Shown here: one piece after another, positions 30,422 to 38,858 of the stretch
Layout of the letters: each line of letters starts with the position of its first letter
Numbering within the stretch: the first letter of the stretch is position 1
Source: Bacteroidales bacterium
Lineage (GTDB): Bacteria; Bacteroidota; Bacteroidia; Bacteroidales; UBA932
NCBI GenBank assembly: GCA_017962705.1
Contig: JAGCUV010000143.1
Span: 1-46,579, forward strand
Reading direction: 5' to 3'
Length of the DNA: 46,579 nt
Translations under genes and position numbers: made by a program
The notes under the pieces: model-generated
Told to the model about the DNA's origin: nothing
Databases searched by the model: none
Seen by the model: the letters and a program-made list of their open reading frames with translations, nothing else

Positions 30422-31846
30422 ATGGGGAAAATAATTGCAAGAGTCAGTGAAATAGAGACACTGGAACGGAAATATAATTCAGGGAAATCTGAATTTGTCA
30501 TTGTTTATGGTCGGCGACGTATAGGTAAGACTTTTCTAATCAATCGTTTATTCTCTGAACGTTTTACCTTTACATTTGTTGGATCGCGAAAGCAGAAGCA
30601 GGAAACGCAACTTCATCGCTTTTCCTCCCAATTGAAATTTTATAGCGGATCTGTATTTGCTCCCACATTGAATAGTTGGGAAGATGCCTTTGATGAACTA
30701 AAGAACCTAATTGAAAATAAGCCCAAAGAAGAAAGGAAGGTTATCTTTTTTGACGAGATGCCTTGGATTGACACTCCCAAAAGTTCTTTTGTTTCAGCTT
30801 TAGAATATTTTTGGAACGCGTGGGCCGCTCAGCGGGATGACATCCTTTTTATTGCGTGCGGCAGCGCGACATCTTGGATGGTTCAGCATTTGGTAAAGAA
30901 TAAGGGAGGACTTCATAATCGTATCACTGGACAGATTTATCTTCGTCCTTTCCGTCTGGGTGAGTGTGAGGAGTATCTTGAGGATATGGGGTGCCATTGG
31001 GATAGATATACGATTCTTCAGTGCTATATGGCGATGGGGGGTGTCCCATACTATATGTCTCTGTTAAATCCCGAGCAGAGTCTGGCCCAGAACCTGGACC
31101 GCCTTTATTTTTCAAAGAACGCTCCGATGAGGGAAGAGTTTAATGAGTTGTATAATGCGCTGTTTACTCACGCTGATGCATATATTGCCGTTATGAAGTG
31201 TTTGGCTGAACGGAAAGAGGGAATGATGAGAGCGGAAATCATCAGCCATACCGGGCTTTCGGGAGGACAATTGAGCAAGGTGTTGGATAATCTGTCAAGA
31301 TGTGATTTTATCGAAATATACAGTCGCTTTCGCTCTTCGGTGAGTAATTCGCTCTACCGAATAAATGATCCTTATACTTTGTTCTATTTTAAGTTTCTGG
31401 AAGGAAATAATACAAAAGATGAACATTGGTGGACCAATAATATGCATTCTCATTCTGTAGAGAGTTGGCAGGGATTTAGTTTTGAAACAATTTGCATGCA
31501 GCACATTGAGCAAATAAAACAAAGTTTGGGTATTGGCGGTATCTCTACAAGCGTCAGCACCTGGAGAAAATTGGGAGATGCAGGCGAAAAAGGCGCGCAA
31601 ATAGATTTAGTGATTGATCGTGCGGATCGGGTTATCAATTTGTGCGAAATGAAATTCTCTGAAACTCCTTATGCGATTACCAAGGAATATGAATCTCGCC
31701 TTCGGGAGAGGATGGCTATTTTTAGGGAAGAAATGCGGATTCGTAAAAGTATGGTCCTTACAATGGTGACGACTTATGGCGTACTTCGGGGTGTCCACTC
31801 CGGAGTTGTGCAAAGTGAAGTGATGATGGATGATTTGTTCAAATAA
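30422..31846 (+). CDS. Archaeal-type ATPase with C-terminal DUF234/PD-(D/E)XK nuclease-like domain
   Basis: This 474-residue cytoplasmic protein has an N-terminal P-loop ATPase domain (about 1-220) with Walker A in YGRRRIGKTFLINRLF, Walker B VIFFDEMPWID and ACGSATSWM. A winged-helix region follows (about 260-320, MRAEIISHTGLSGGQLSKVL). The C-terminal DUF234-type domain has GAQIDLVIDRADRVINLCEM followed by KFSE, matching the D-x(n)-E-x-K core of PD-(D/E)XK nucleases. Such genes are common mobile cargo in anaerobic Bacteroidota and archaea; no function is established. Its codons are visibly more AT-rich than those of its neighbours, and it sits between an intact barrel gene and gene remnants, pointing to lateral gain. 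ATG 30422 is chosen over upstream codons that would overlap the promoter. Confidence 0.85.
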   Translation: MGKIIARVSEIETLERKYNSGKSEFVIVYGRRRIGKTFLINRLFSERFTFTFVGSRKQKQETQLHRFSSQLKFYSGSVFAPTLNSWEDAFDELKNLIENKPKEERKVIFFDEMPWIDTPKSSFVSALEYFWNAWAAQRDDILFIACGSATSWMVQHLVKNKGGLHNRITGQIYLRPFRLGECEEYLEDMGCHWDRYTILQCYMAMGGVPYYMSLLNPEQSLAQNLDRLYFSKNAPMREEFNELYNALFTHADAYIAVMKCLAERKEGMMRAEIISHTGLSGGQLSKVLDNLSRCDFIEIYSRFRSSVSNSLYRINDPYTLFYFKFLEGNNTKDEHWWTNNMHSHSVESWQGFSFETICMQHIEQIKQSLGIGGISTSVSTWRKLGDAGEKGAQIDLVIDRADRVINLCEMKFSETPYAITKEYESRLRERMAIFREEMRIRKSMVLTMVTTYGVLRGVHSGVVQSEVMMDDLFK

Positions 31847-31866
31847 TGGGGCAACATCTTCAGTAA

Positions 31867-31941
31867 GGTCCCGGTGGTCAGATGGGCGGAGGCTTCGGCG
31901 GTCCGTCACCGTCCGGACGGGAACGCGTTGCCCGCCGATGA
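31867..31941 (+). pseudogene. Remnant of a glycine-rich protein C-terminus
   Basis: A short frame reads GPGGQMGGGFGGPSPSGRER followed by VARR and a stop. It resembles the glycine/arginine-rich end of the outer-membrane barrel gene upstream (RGGFGGSRF). No start or barrel sequence precedes it; the ATPase stop is 21 bases away. I infer the 3' stub of a second barrel or similar gene lost when the ATPase island arrived. The assignment is weak, since a second frame is also open here. Confidence 0.35.
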
Positions 31942-31955
31942 AACGGGAAGAGTAG

Positions 31956-32054
31956 TTATGCCTTCAGGCAGCCGATGGGAATGACGAGAATGTCGTCGTC
32001 TCTTTGGTAGGGAAATTGGATACCGAACTGATTCTTAAATTGACAGGCGTGAAA
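31956..32054 (-). pseudogene. Remnant of an unknown minus-strand gene end
   Basis: A 32-codon minus-strand frame with no start codon reads FHACQFKNQFGIQFPYQRDD followed by DILVIPIGCLKA and a stop. It has ordinary protein-like composition and looks like the tail of a decayed gene, but I do not recognise the family. The rest of 31847-32142 holds a small hairpin GGGGC/GCCCC (32080-32096) and nothing else I can support. Confidence 0.3.
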
Positions 32055-32142
32055 CTATCGTAGTGTACATTGACTGCTCGGGGCAAAAAGCGCCCCAACG
32101 GAAGGCAAAAGGCTTGAACGTCAAAGTTATATGCCGAGCCAT

Positions 32143-33525
32143 TCAGGCTTTGAGCCAGGCGGTGAGGGCGGCGATGTCGTCCTTGGGGAAGGATTTTTGC
32201 TCTCCGGTGGTGAGGTTCTTGAGGTTGATGAGGCCGGCGGCGGCTTCGTCGCTGCCGCAGATGCTCAGGAAGGGGATGCCTTTGCGGCCGGCGTAGTCAA
32301 ACTGCTTTTTGAGTTTGGTGTTCTCGGGATAGATTTCGCAACTGACCCCCTCTTCGCGCAGGGCTTTGACCACGGGAAGCAAGTAGGCTGTTTCTCCCAT
32401 ATTGGCGAACAATACGCGAGTGGAAGACTTAAGTCCGGCGGGGAATTTGTCGAGTCCCGTCAGCACATCATAGATGCGGTCCGCGCCGAAGGAAATGCCC
32501 ACGCCCGAGGTGTCGGGCAGGCCGAAAATGCCGGTGAGGTTGTCGTAACGACCGCCGCCGCAGATGCTGCCGATGGCAAAATCCAGCGCCTTGACCTCGA
32601 AGATAGCTCCCGTGTAGTAGTTGAGGCCGCGGGCCAGCGAAAGGTCGATTTCAACCGCGTTTTCCACCCCGGCACCATCGATATAGTCCAACAATTCCTC
32701 CAATTCTGCCACGCCCTTCAAGCCGTCCTGGGAAACGATGCCCGAAGCACTGCCACCCTCGAACAGATTTTTCATTGTCGCCAACTTGGCGCGGTTGTCT
32801 CCGCTGAGGGTCAGCACCGGCTCAATCACGGCAATCGCCTGCTCGGAGAGGCCTTTTTCCGCCATTTCCGCCTTGACGGCATCCAGCCCGATTTTGTCAA
32901 TCTTGTCAATGGCGACCGTGATGTCCACCACCTTGTCGGGTGTCCCGGCGATTTCCGCCAGGCCGCTCAATAGTTTGCGGTTGTTGATTTTGATGGCCAC
33001 GCGGATATCCAAGCGACGGAACACCGTGTCCACAATCTGCACCAGTTCCAACTCGTTCAACTGGCTCTTGGAGCCGATGACATCGGCGTCACACTGGTAG
33101 AACTCGCGGTAGCGGCCCTTTTGCGGACGGTCCGCCCGCCAGACCGGCTGAATCTGATAGCGTTTGAAAGGGAAAGCGAGTTCGTCCCGGTGCTGCACCA
33201 CATAGCGGGCGAAAGGCACGGTCAGGTCGTAGCGCAGGCCTTTTTCACATACCTTCAGGCTGAGTTTCTTGCTGTCAATCCCGTCGCTCCAATCCACGCC
33301 CGCAAACGCATCGCCCGAGTTGAGGATGCGGAAAAGCAGTTTGTCGCCTTCCTCGCCGTACTTGCCCAGCAGGGTGGAAAGGTTCTCCATCGCAGGCGTT
33401 TCAATCTGCGAGAATCCGTAGGTCTTGAAGACCGCCTTGATGGTGTCGAAAATATAGTTGCGGGCGGCCATTTCGGAAGGTCCGAAATCGCGTGTGCCTT
33501 TGGGGATGGAAGGTTTCTGTGCCAT
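32143..33525 (-). CDS. hisS: Histidyl-tRNA synthetase
   Basis: This class II synthetase charges tRNA-His. The 460-residue protein starts [20 protein letters not shown] and shows motif 1 near [17 protein letters not shown], then [20 protein letters not shown]. Motif 2 is [20 protein letters not shown], followed by [11 protein letters not shown]. The histidine motifs are [15 protein letters not shown] and [13 protein letters not shown]; the C-terminal anticodon-binding domain begins near [15 protein letters not shown]. It is full length. The longer frame upstream lies inside the RluD-like gene and is discarded; the true ATG overlaps that stop by one base (TAATG). It is the last gene of the FISUMP-PASTA-rluD-hisS operon. 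Confidence 0.96.
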   Translation of the reverse strand: MAQKPSIPKGTRDFGPSEMAARNYIFDTIKAVFKTYGFSQIETPAMENLSTLLGKYGEEGDKLLFRILNSGDAFAGVDWSDGIDSKKLSLKVCEKGLRYDLTVPFARYVVQHRDELAFPFKRYQIQPVWRADRPQKGRYREFYQCDADVIGSKSQLNELELVQIVDTVFRRLDIRVAIKINNRKLLSGLAEIAGTPDKVVDITVAIDKIDKIGLDAVKAEMAEKGLSEQAIAVIEPVLTLSGDNRAKLATMKNLFEGGSASGIVSQDGLKGVAELEELLDYIDGAGVENAVEIDLSLARGLNYYTGAIFEVKALDFAIGSICGGGRYDNLTGIFGLPDTSGVGISFGADRIYDVLTGLDKFPAGLKSSTRVLFANMGETAYLLPVVKALREEGVSCEIYPENTKLKKQFDYAGRKGIPFLSICGSDEAAAGLINLKNLTTGEQKSFPKDDIAALTAWLKA

Positions 33526-34595
33526 TATAGTTCCGTTAGATTTTTCGTATAATTTCTCCATTTCTCGATGAGCGCCTGCATATCTTCGGGAATCTCCGCG
33601 TGAAATTCCAGCCATTTTCCGCTACGGGGATGCTCGAAGCCCAGATCGGCCGCGTGCAGGGCCTGACGGGGGAGCAGTTTGAAGCAGTTCTCGATGAACT
33701 GGCGGTATTTGGCATAGATGGTGCCCTGGCGTATGGTGGCGCCGTCATAGCGCTCATCATTGAACAAAGGATGCCCGATATGCTTGAAATGTACGCGTAT
33801 CTGGTGGGTGCGGCCCGTCTCCAGCCGGCATTCGACCAGCGTGACGAAGCCGAAGCGTTCCAGCACCTTGTAATGGGTGACGGCCGTCTTGCCCTGATCT
33901 CCCTCAGGATAGACCTTGTAACGCAGGCGGTCGGACGGGTCGCGGCCGATATTGCCGTCAATGGTGCCTTCGTCCTCTTTCACATCGCCCCAGACCAGCG
34001 CCACATAGCGGCGGTTGATGCTGTGGACGAAAAACTGTTTGGCGAGTTTGAGCTGCGCTTCTTCGTTTTTGGCGACCACCAGCAGGCCCGAAGTGTCTTT
34101 GTCGATGCGGTGCACCAGTACGCCCATCCGCTCGTCTTCGGCGTCCGCCTCCTGCCGCAGGCCCAGGTGGAAGGCGAGGGCGTTGACCAACGTGCCGTTG
34201 TAATGTCCGTGTCCGGGGTGTACCACCATACCGGCGGGCTTGTTGATCACCAGCACATCCTCGTCCTCATAGACAATGTCAAGGGGAATGTTTTCCGGCA
34301 GGATTTCCAAGCCCCTGCGTTCGTAAGGCATCACGAAAGTGACCACTTCTCCGGGGCGTACGACATAATTGGCCTTGACCGTTTTTTCGCCCACTTTCAC
34401 ATATCCGGCCTTGATGGCCAACTGGATGCGGTGGCGGGAACTGTGGTCCATATGAAAAGCGAGGAACTTGTCAATGCGTAAGGGCTCCTGTCCCTTGTCG
34501 ATGACGAAACGATAATGCTCAAAACAAGCCCCTTCGTTCTCCTCAAGATCGTCAACGGGCTCTTCGATATCAAAATCTTCCTCGAACGTTTTCAT
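33525..34595 (-). CDS. rluD: RluA/RluD-family 23S rRNA pseudouridine synthase
   Basis: This enzyme isomerises uridines in 23S rRNA. The 356-residue protein has an acidic N-terminus, an S4 RNA-binding domain (about residues 38-90, [20 protein letters not shown]) and the catalytic RluA domain. The latter has [20 protein letters not shown], the active-site motif [16 protein letters not shown] with the catalytic aspartate, and [20 protein letters not shown]. RluD is the best fit because of the S4 domain and the position after a PASTA protein, a pairing usual in Bacteroidales. Start and stop overlap both neighbours, which implies tight operon coupling. Confidence 0.92.
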   Translation of the reverse strand: MKTFEEDFDIEEPVDDLEENEGACFEHYRFVIDKGQEPLRIDKFLAFHMDHSSRHRIQLAIKAGYVKVGEKTVKANYVVRPGEVVTFVMPYERRGLEILPENIPLDIVYEDEDVLVINKPAGMVVHPGHGHYNGTLVNALAFHLGLRQEADAEDERMGVLVHRIDKDTSGLLVVAKNEEAQLKLAKQFFVHSINRRYVALVWGDVKEDEGTIDGNIGRDPSDRLRYKVYPEGDQGKTAVTHYKVLERFGFVTLVECRLETGRTHQIRVHFKHIGHPLFNDERYDGATIRQGTIYAKYRQFIENCFKLLPRQALHAADLGFEHPRSGKWLEFHAEIPEDMQALIEKWRNYTKNLTEL

Positions 34596-35404
34596 TCGGC
34601 GTTTTCTTCCGGGGTTTTGCGCACCGGCACTTTGTTGGGATCCAACGTGAAATAAAGTTTGACCGTCCCGCCCATTTTTACAGGATCGCCTCCGATGTCA
34701 GGAACCTGCCGGTAGATGACGGCTGCCAGCGAGTCGGCATAGGTGCGGATATCCCGCTCGAAGAATACTTTCCCTACGTTGAGGGAGTTGTCGTGCAACT
34801 GGTCCGTTGCCTGCAGCAGATGCATTCCCAGCACATCAGGAATAGTAGTCTCATTTTCTTTGGCGTTGACGCCGAGGGTGAGGTCGATGATGCTGTCGCT
34901 TTCGAGCGGGGTACCCGCTTCAATGCTTTCTCCGCGGTAACTTTGCGCCAACACGTTGTTGGTGGCAAAATCGTTGGTGTAACTCAAGGTCCCTACTTGC
35001 AAACCGGCACCGATAACTTCGGAAATCGCCTGGCGCAGCGAATAGCCGACAACATTGGGCATCACCACCTGTTTGGGGCTGACCGCATTGATGACCACGC
35101 GGATTTTCCGGCCTTGCTTGACCCCGCTTCCGGGGGTGGGGTTCTGGCGGTAGATACTGCCGGGTGCCATGCGACGGACATACACGGAATCGGAAACCAG
35201 CACTTCCAATTTGTTTTGCTTGGCCAGAGCGGCGGCTTGCGGAACATTCATTCCGGTAAAATCAGGTACTTTGATTTCTTTGCCGTGACGGGTAAACAGA
35301 CCAAGACTCAAAGCCGCGACCAAAATGACGACGATATATACGCCTGTCATCCCGAGCAGGTTTTTAACGACCCAATGTCCCCAACTGTTCTTTTTTTTCT
35401 TCAT
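34592..35404 (-). CDS. Membrane-anchored protein with three PASTA domains
   Basis: This 270-residue protein has a basic cytoplasmic N-terminus, one transmembrane helix (about residues 18-40, LLGMTGVYIVVILVAALSLG) and three PASTA repeats in the periplasm. They begin at IKVPDFTGMNVPQAAALAKQ, VVMPNVVGYSLRQAISEVIG and TIPDVLGMHLLQATDQLHDN. PASTA domains bind peptidoglycan fragments in kinases and PBPs; here no kinase or transpeptidase domain is attached, as is normal for this stand-alone Bacteroidota family. The ATG at 35404 (MKKKKNSWGHW) is two bases after the FISUMP gene stop, and the stop overlaps the rluD start. Confidence 0.9.
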   Translation of the reverse strand: MKKKKNSWGHWVVKNLLGMTGVYIVVILVAALSLGLFTRHGKEIKVPDFTGMNVPQAAALAKQNKLEVLVSDSVYVRRMAPGSIYRQNPTPGSGVKQGRKIRVVINAVSPKQVVMPNVVGYSLRQAISEVIGAGLQVGTLSYTNDFATNNVLAQSYRGESIEAGTPLESDSIIDLTLGVNAKENETTIPDVLGMHLLQATDQLHDNSLNVGKVFFERDIRTYADSLAAVIYRQVPDIGGDPVKMGGTVKLYFTLDPNKVPVRKTPEENAE

Positions 35405-35406
35405 GT

Positions 35407-36486
35407 TCACGGCTTTACACATCTGATTTGGGCATAGAAACTTGCCTTGTCCATCGGGGCGGCAATCACGTCCGGGCTATCGTAAGAAAAGATACGGCAC
35501 CATGCTTTTTCTGTGTTATCCGCAAAAGTATCTGCGGTCCAGAAGACGGCTCTCTCGCCAAAGAAATTAAAGTACTTGCTCCCCTTCCCCGTCGCTTGTC
35601 CGAACATCTTGATAGAAAGGCGGGAACGGTCGGTGCGCTTCACCTTGGGCTGGTATTCCATCATATCTTCCCCATTGAATTGGAAGAAACAAGCCATTTC
35701 CCCAGCCACGTCTTTCCAGTTTTTCTCTGTGGCGGGAGCTTCGGAAATGCCGGCGGCGGCAGCCACACTTTGGGCCATGGCGGTCCATTCTCCGTCCGTG
35801 GGAAGATGCCAGCCGTCCGGACACGCGTCTATCGCCTCATTCCAATTGTAATAGACACCCAGCGTATTGTCGAGAATCTCATATCCCCGGTAAGACGCTC
35901 CGATTGTGCGTTCGGCCGTACCAGTGGTGCCGCTGCTGCGGGCCTTGCGGGTTGAAAGATTGCAGCGCATCCATTCTTTCCCGTTCAGCGTGGTCGAAAC
36001 GAAGGCGCTGTCGTTGGGATAATAGTAGATTTGGTCCCCTTTGGTGGCGTCATAATCCAGAGGCAGGCTGCATTCGTAGGTGTCGCCGGCCTTGTTGATG
36101 CCGATTCCGCCTTTGACGAGTGTGACATACGCCGTAGCGGAAGTTCCGTAATAATCTCCGGAAGGGGTGACGGTGCAAGTGACGGTATAGGTCGCGAGGC
36201 TGTCTTTGTCGAATTTCCACGTGAAATCGTTGTCCGGGCCTTCTCCCGGAGTGGATTCGCTCGTCAGACCGGCAATTTTCCACGCATAACTCAATGTCCC
36301 GTTTTCGGGATGATAAAGCCTGTGGTCGGTCTTGAAATGGACCGTCGTATTCAGTTCGATATAGTTGACGCATTCGATGCTGAGCGAGCCCTCCAGATAG
36401 TTTTTGGTGGTCGCAGTCTCGTTCTTTTTGCAGGCGCCCGACAGCAAGAGGCAGAGGGTCGCCACTATGATGATTCTTCCATTCAT
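35407..36486 (-). CDS. FISUMP-domain lipoprotein
   Basis: This 359-residue protein has a lipoprotein signal peptide with lipobox LLSGAC (Cys at residue 19). Then come one or two Ig/PKD-like beta domains (about 30-130, including LSYAWKIAGLTSESTPGEGP and YTVTCTVTPSGDYYG). A C-terminal Fibrobacter succinogenes major paralogous (FISUMP) domain has WMRCNLSTRKARSSG, GVYYNWNEAIDACPDGWHLP and TDGEWTAMAQ, and ends YAQIRCVKP. Such proteins are surface or outer-membrane lipoproteins; function is unknown. The frame begins at GTG 36492, but ATG 36486 is more likely. It is the first gene of the operon leading to hisS. Confidence 0.85.
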   Translation of the reverse strand: MNGRIIIVATLCLLLSGACKKNETATTKNYLEGSLSIECVNYIELNTTVHFKTDHRLYHPENGTLSYAWKIAGLTSESTPGEGPDNDFTWKFDKDSLATYTVTCTVTPSGDYYGTSATAYVTLVKGGIGINKAGDTYECSLPLDYDATKGDQIYYYPNDSAFVSTTLNGKEWMRCNLSTRKARSSGTTGTAERTIGASYRGYEILDNTLGVYYNWNEAIDACPDGWHLPTDGEWTAMAQSVAAAAGISEAPATEKNWKDVAGEMACFFQFNGEDMMEYQPKVKRTDRSRLSIKMFGQATGKGSKYFNFFGERAVFWTADTFADNTEKAWCRIFSYDSPDVIAAPMDKASFYAQIRCVKP

Positions 36487-36510
36487 AATCACAGTCCTTG
36501 TCTAAACCTA

Positions 36511-36558
36511 CAAAGATAATAATTCTTTTCAAGAATCCCTCTTCTTTGCGTATCTTTG
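36511..36558. promoter_or_regulatory. Divergent -7 boxes for the FISUMP and apbE genes
   Basis: TATCTTTG is present on the minus strand (36518-36511) for the FISUMP operon and on the plus strand (36551-36558) for apbE. Between them lies the inverted repeat ATTCTT-TTC-AAGAAT (36522-36536). The -33 elements are not obvious. Confidence 0.5.
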
Positions 36559-36583
36559 CATCCGTAAATTTAAGGTAGAGTTT

Positions 36584-37675
36584 ATGAAAAACGCCCTTTT
36601 GCTTTTGTGTTGCGCGCTTTGCCTCTCGTGCAGCCGTCCCGTCTATGTGGAATTCACGGGTTACGCCCAAGGGGGAGTCTGGCAGGTGAAGGCTAATTTG
36701 CAAGGGGTGTCGGCCGACCGCTCCACCTTGCAGCGGGGGATGGATTCGCTGCTGACCGCCATCGATGCGTCGCTATCCGGCTACAACCGGGGCTCCGTCC
36801 TTTCCCGCCACAATCGGGGGGAACTCTCCGGCGATGTCCGCGCCCGCGAGGAGGCCTTGATAGCGGGCTATGATGCAATGTTTTTGAAAATGTTGGAATT
36901 GGCCCAGGCCGCCTGGACGCTGACCGATGGAAAGGTGGACGCGTCGGCCGCCGCGCTCTTCGATGCGTGGGGTTTCGGCTTCAAACACGATTCCCTGCCT
37001 TCCGCCGCACTCGTCGATTCGTTGAAGGCCTTGGCCGGTTCGTTCTCGCTGCGCAGGCCCGACGGGCAGCCCCAGCGTTTTAATTTCAACGCCATGGCGC
37101 AGGGATACAGCAGCGATATATTGGCCGCCTACCTGCGGGAGAACGGTGTGAAGGATATGCTGGTCAATGTCGGCGGAGAGATGGTCTGCACCGGTGTCAA
37201 CGCTGCCGGAAAGCCCTGGAAACTGGGAATCGACGCCCCGTACGACGGCAATGACGCGCCCGGTCGGAAAATCAGCGGCATATTTTCGGTTTCGCAGGTT
37301 CCGGCGGGGGTTGTCACTTCCGGCAATTATCGCAAATTCTATATCAAGGACGGCGTCAAATACGCCCACACCATCGACCCTTCCACGGGTCGCCCGGTCG
37401 TTCATTCTTTGCGTTCCGCCACTATCATCGTCGGTCCGGATTGTCCCTTGATCGCATCCGGCGCTCCCTTCGAGGGTTATCCCGCCGCCTTGGCGGACGC
37501 GCTTGCCACTTTTTGCATGGTCGTCGGGACCGAACCTGCCGTCGCTTTCGTCGAGGCCCATCCCGGGGTGGAAGCCTGTCTTATCAGCGGGGATGCCGTG
37601 CCGGAAGCCTGGACGGGGGACGCCCTTCAGGAAAACTATCGCGTTTGGAAATCCGAAGGCTTCCCGGCGGAGTGA
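36584..37675 (+). CDS. apbE: FAD:protein FMN transferase (ApbE), lipoprotein
   Basis: ApbE moves FMN from FAD onto a threonine of target flavoproteins on the periplasmic side, such as RnfD and RnfG encoded at 18.5-20.1 kb. The 363-residue protein has a lipobox (LSC, Cys 16), SLSGYNRGSVLSRHNRG, the GKVDASAAALFDAWGFGFKH block, FNFNAMAQGYSSDILAAYLR, MLVNVGGEMVCTG, HTIDPSTGRPV and the metal/FAD motif ADALAT. An extra stretch of about 14 residues (in DCPLIASGAPFEGYPAALAD) separates GPDC from ADALAT, where most relatives have a direct junction. It is a single-gene unit, divergent from the FISUMP gene. Confidence 0.92.
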   Translation: MKNALLLLCCALCLSCSRPVYVEFTGYAQGGVWQVKANLQGVSADRSTLQRGMDSLLTAIDASLSGYNRGSVLSRHNRGELSGDVRAREEALIAGYDAMFLKMLELAQAAWTLTDGKVDASAAALFDAWGFGFKHDSLPSAALVDSLKALAGSFSLRRPDGQPQRFNFNAMAQGYSSDILAAYLRENGVKDMLVNVGGEMVCTGVNAAGKPWKLGIDAPYDGNDAPGRKISGIFSVSQVPAGVVTSGNYRKFYIKDGVKYAHTIDPSTGRPVVHSLRSATIIVGPDCPLIASGAPFEGYPAALADALATFCMVVGTEPAVAFVEAHPGVEACLISGDAVPEAWTGDALQENYRVWKSEGFPAE

Positions 37676-37676
37676 C

Positions 37677-38756
37677 TTACAGCGCTGCGATCGTCTCCAA
37701 GGTGAACACCAAAGCCTGGCAGCAGGCCTCACTGACTGTCAGCAGCATGGGCATTCGGGTCGCCAGCGCCAGCAGCGCGCTTGCCATTACCAGAGTCATC
37801 AGCGGCATGCAGAGCAGGTTGGTCAGCAGGAAAAACAAGGGGAACGAACCGAATTTCCACCAGGCCAGCGGACCGGTGAAAACTTGACAACTGATGGACA
37901 GGGCGGAGATATCCCACACCTTATGAAGCAATTTTGACAACAGGCCGCCGGACTTCCGGCTGGTCCCCGGGGCGCTTTCTTCGGGCCACCATCTTTGCAG
38001 GCGCGGGTAAAGAAAAACAATCCCTGTCATTGCCAGATAACTGAGTTGAAAGCCGATTTCCTTTACGGCAGGCGGGTACAAGGCTTCTTGCAAAATCAAC
38101 GCTCCGGACAGAATGTCGGAGGGCGGGACTTTGCGTTCCAATAGGACGGCGGTTTCCCGCAAGGTGATGAACAGCCAGGCCCGGACAATGGAGGGCCCGG
38201 CCCCGACCGCCAGCGTGTAGATGCCGCCGAGCATGACCAGCAGCGCGCCCCGCGTCTTTTTCCAGACGGGGACATTGCCCGCCAGGCCCAAAACCCAACT
38301 GAACCCCAGATAAAGTATGCCTATATGCATGCCGGACAAGGCCAGCAAGTGGGAGGCCCCGCTTTGTCGGAATGCGTTTTTGAGTTCAAAGGAGAGTCCG
38401 CTTCTGTCCCCGGTCAGCAGCGCGCAAAGCAGTTCGCCCGTCGTGCTGTCGCGATAGGGGAGGCTGCGGATATAGGCGCGCAAATCGTCGGCCCACTCCT
38501 CCGCCCGCGACCAATGCCAGAGGGGCGCTTCGTCTTCCGCCAGCAGTCCGCAGAGCAACCCTGTTGCAAAAACACAAATCAGAAAAAATTTTTCTTTTTT
38601 CAGCCATTTTTTCCGAAAGAAATTCGTATACAGGAGCAAAAATGCGAGCGCTGCAGAAGCTAGCCAAAGCTGGACTTCCCGAGTCGCCAAACCCAGTATA
38701 ATTCCCATAGTAAAGCACAAAGGACGGCCTATGTTCTCTTCTTGTGCAAAAACCAT
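37677..38756 (-). CDS. comEC: Short ComEC/Rec2-family membrane protein
   Basis: ComEC forms the inner-membrane channel for DNA uptake. The 359-residue protein has two or three N-terminal hydrophobic segments and the ComEC competence signature (LLTGDRSGLSFELKNAFRQS, GASHLLALSGMHIGI). Later membrane helices include SIVRAWLFITLRETAVLLER and GFQLSYLAMTGIVFLYPRLQ. It lacks the OB/DUF4131 domain usually between the N-terminal helices and the core, and the C-terminal metallo-beta-lactamase domain. Short forms of this type occur in Bacteroidales; whether they support transformation is unclear. The stop lies one base past the apbE stop (convergent), and it diverges from ackA. Confidence 0.85.
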   Translation of the reverse strand: MVFAQEENIGRPLCFTMGIILGLATREVQLWLASAALAFLLLYTNFFRKKWLKKEKFFLICVFATGLLCGLLAEDEAPLWHWSRAEEWADDLRAYIRSLPYRDSTTGELLCALLTGDRSGLSFELKNAFRQSGASHLLALSGMHIGILYLGFSWVLGLAGNVPVWKKTRGALLVMLGGIYTLAVGAGPSIVRAWLFITLRETAVLLERKVPPSDILSGALILQEALYPPAVKEIGFQLSYLAMTGIVFLYPRLQRWWPEESAPGTSRKSGGLLSKLLHKVWDISALSISCQVFTGPLAWWKFGSFPLFFLLTNLLCMPLMTLVMASALLALATRMPMLLTVSEACCQALVFTLETIAAL

Positions 38757-38780
38757 AACGGAATATCAAGATTTATTTCC

Positions 38781-38788
38781 TATCTTTG
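38781..38788 (+). promoter_or_regulatory. -7 box of ackA
   Basis: TATCTTTG lies 70 bases before the ackA ATG. No TTTG is seen 19-21 bases upstream. The intervening leader is very T/A-rich and unstructured. Confidence 0.45.
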
Positions 38789-38858
38789 CGAAGATTTCGG
38801 AAAAATTTTTACTGCGGGAAAACTTTTTCTTTTTACTAACCTTTTTTAAACTTTTTTT

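Noticed and set aside
32060-32142. Integron attC-like site at the GGGGC/GCCCC hairpin
   Set aside because: The stem is short, lacks the conserved core sites, and no integrase is present.
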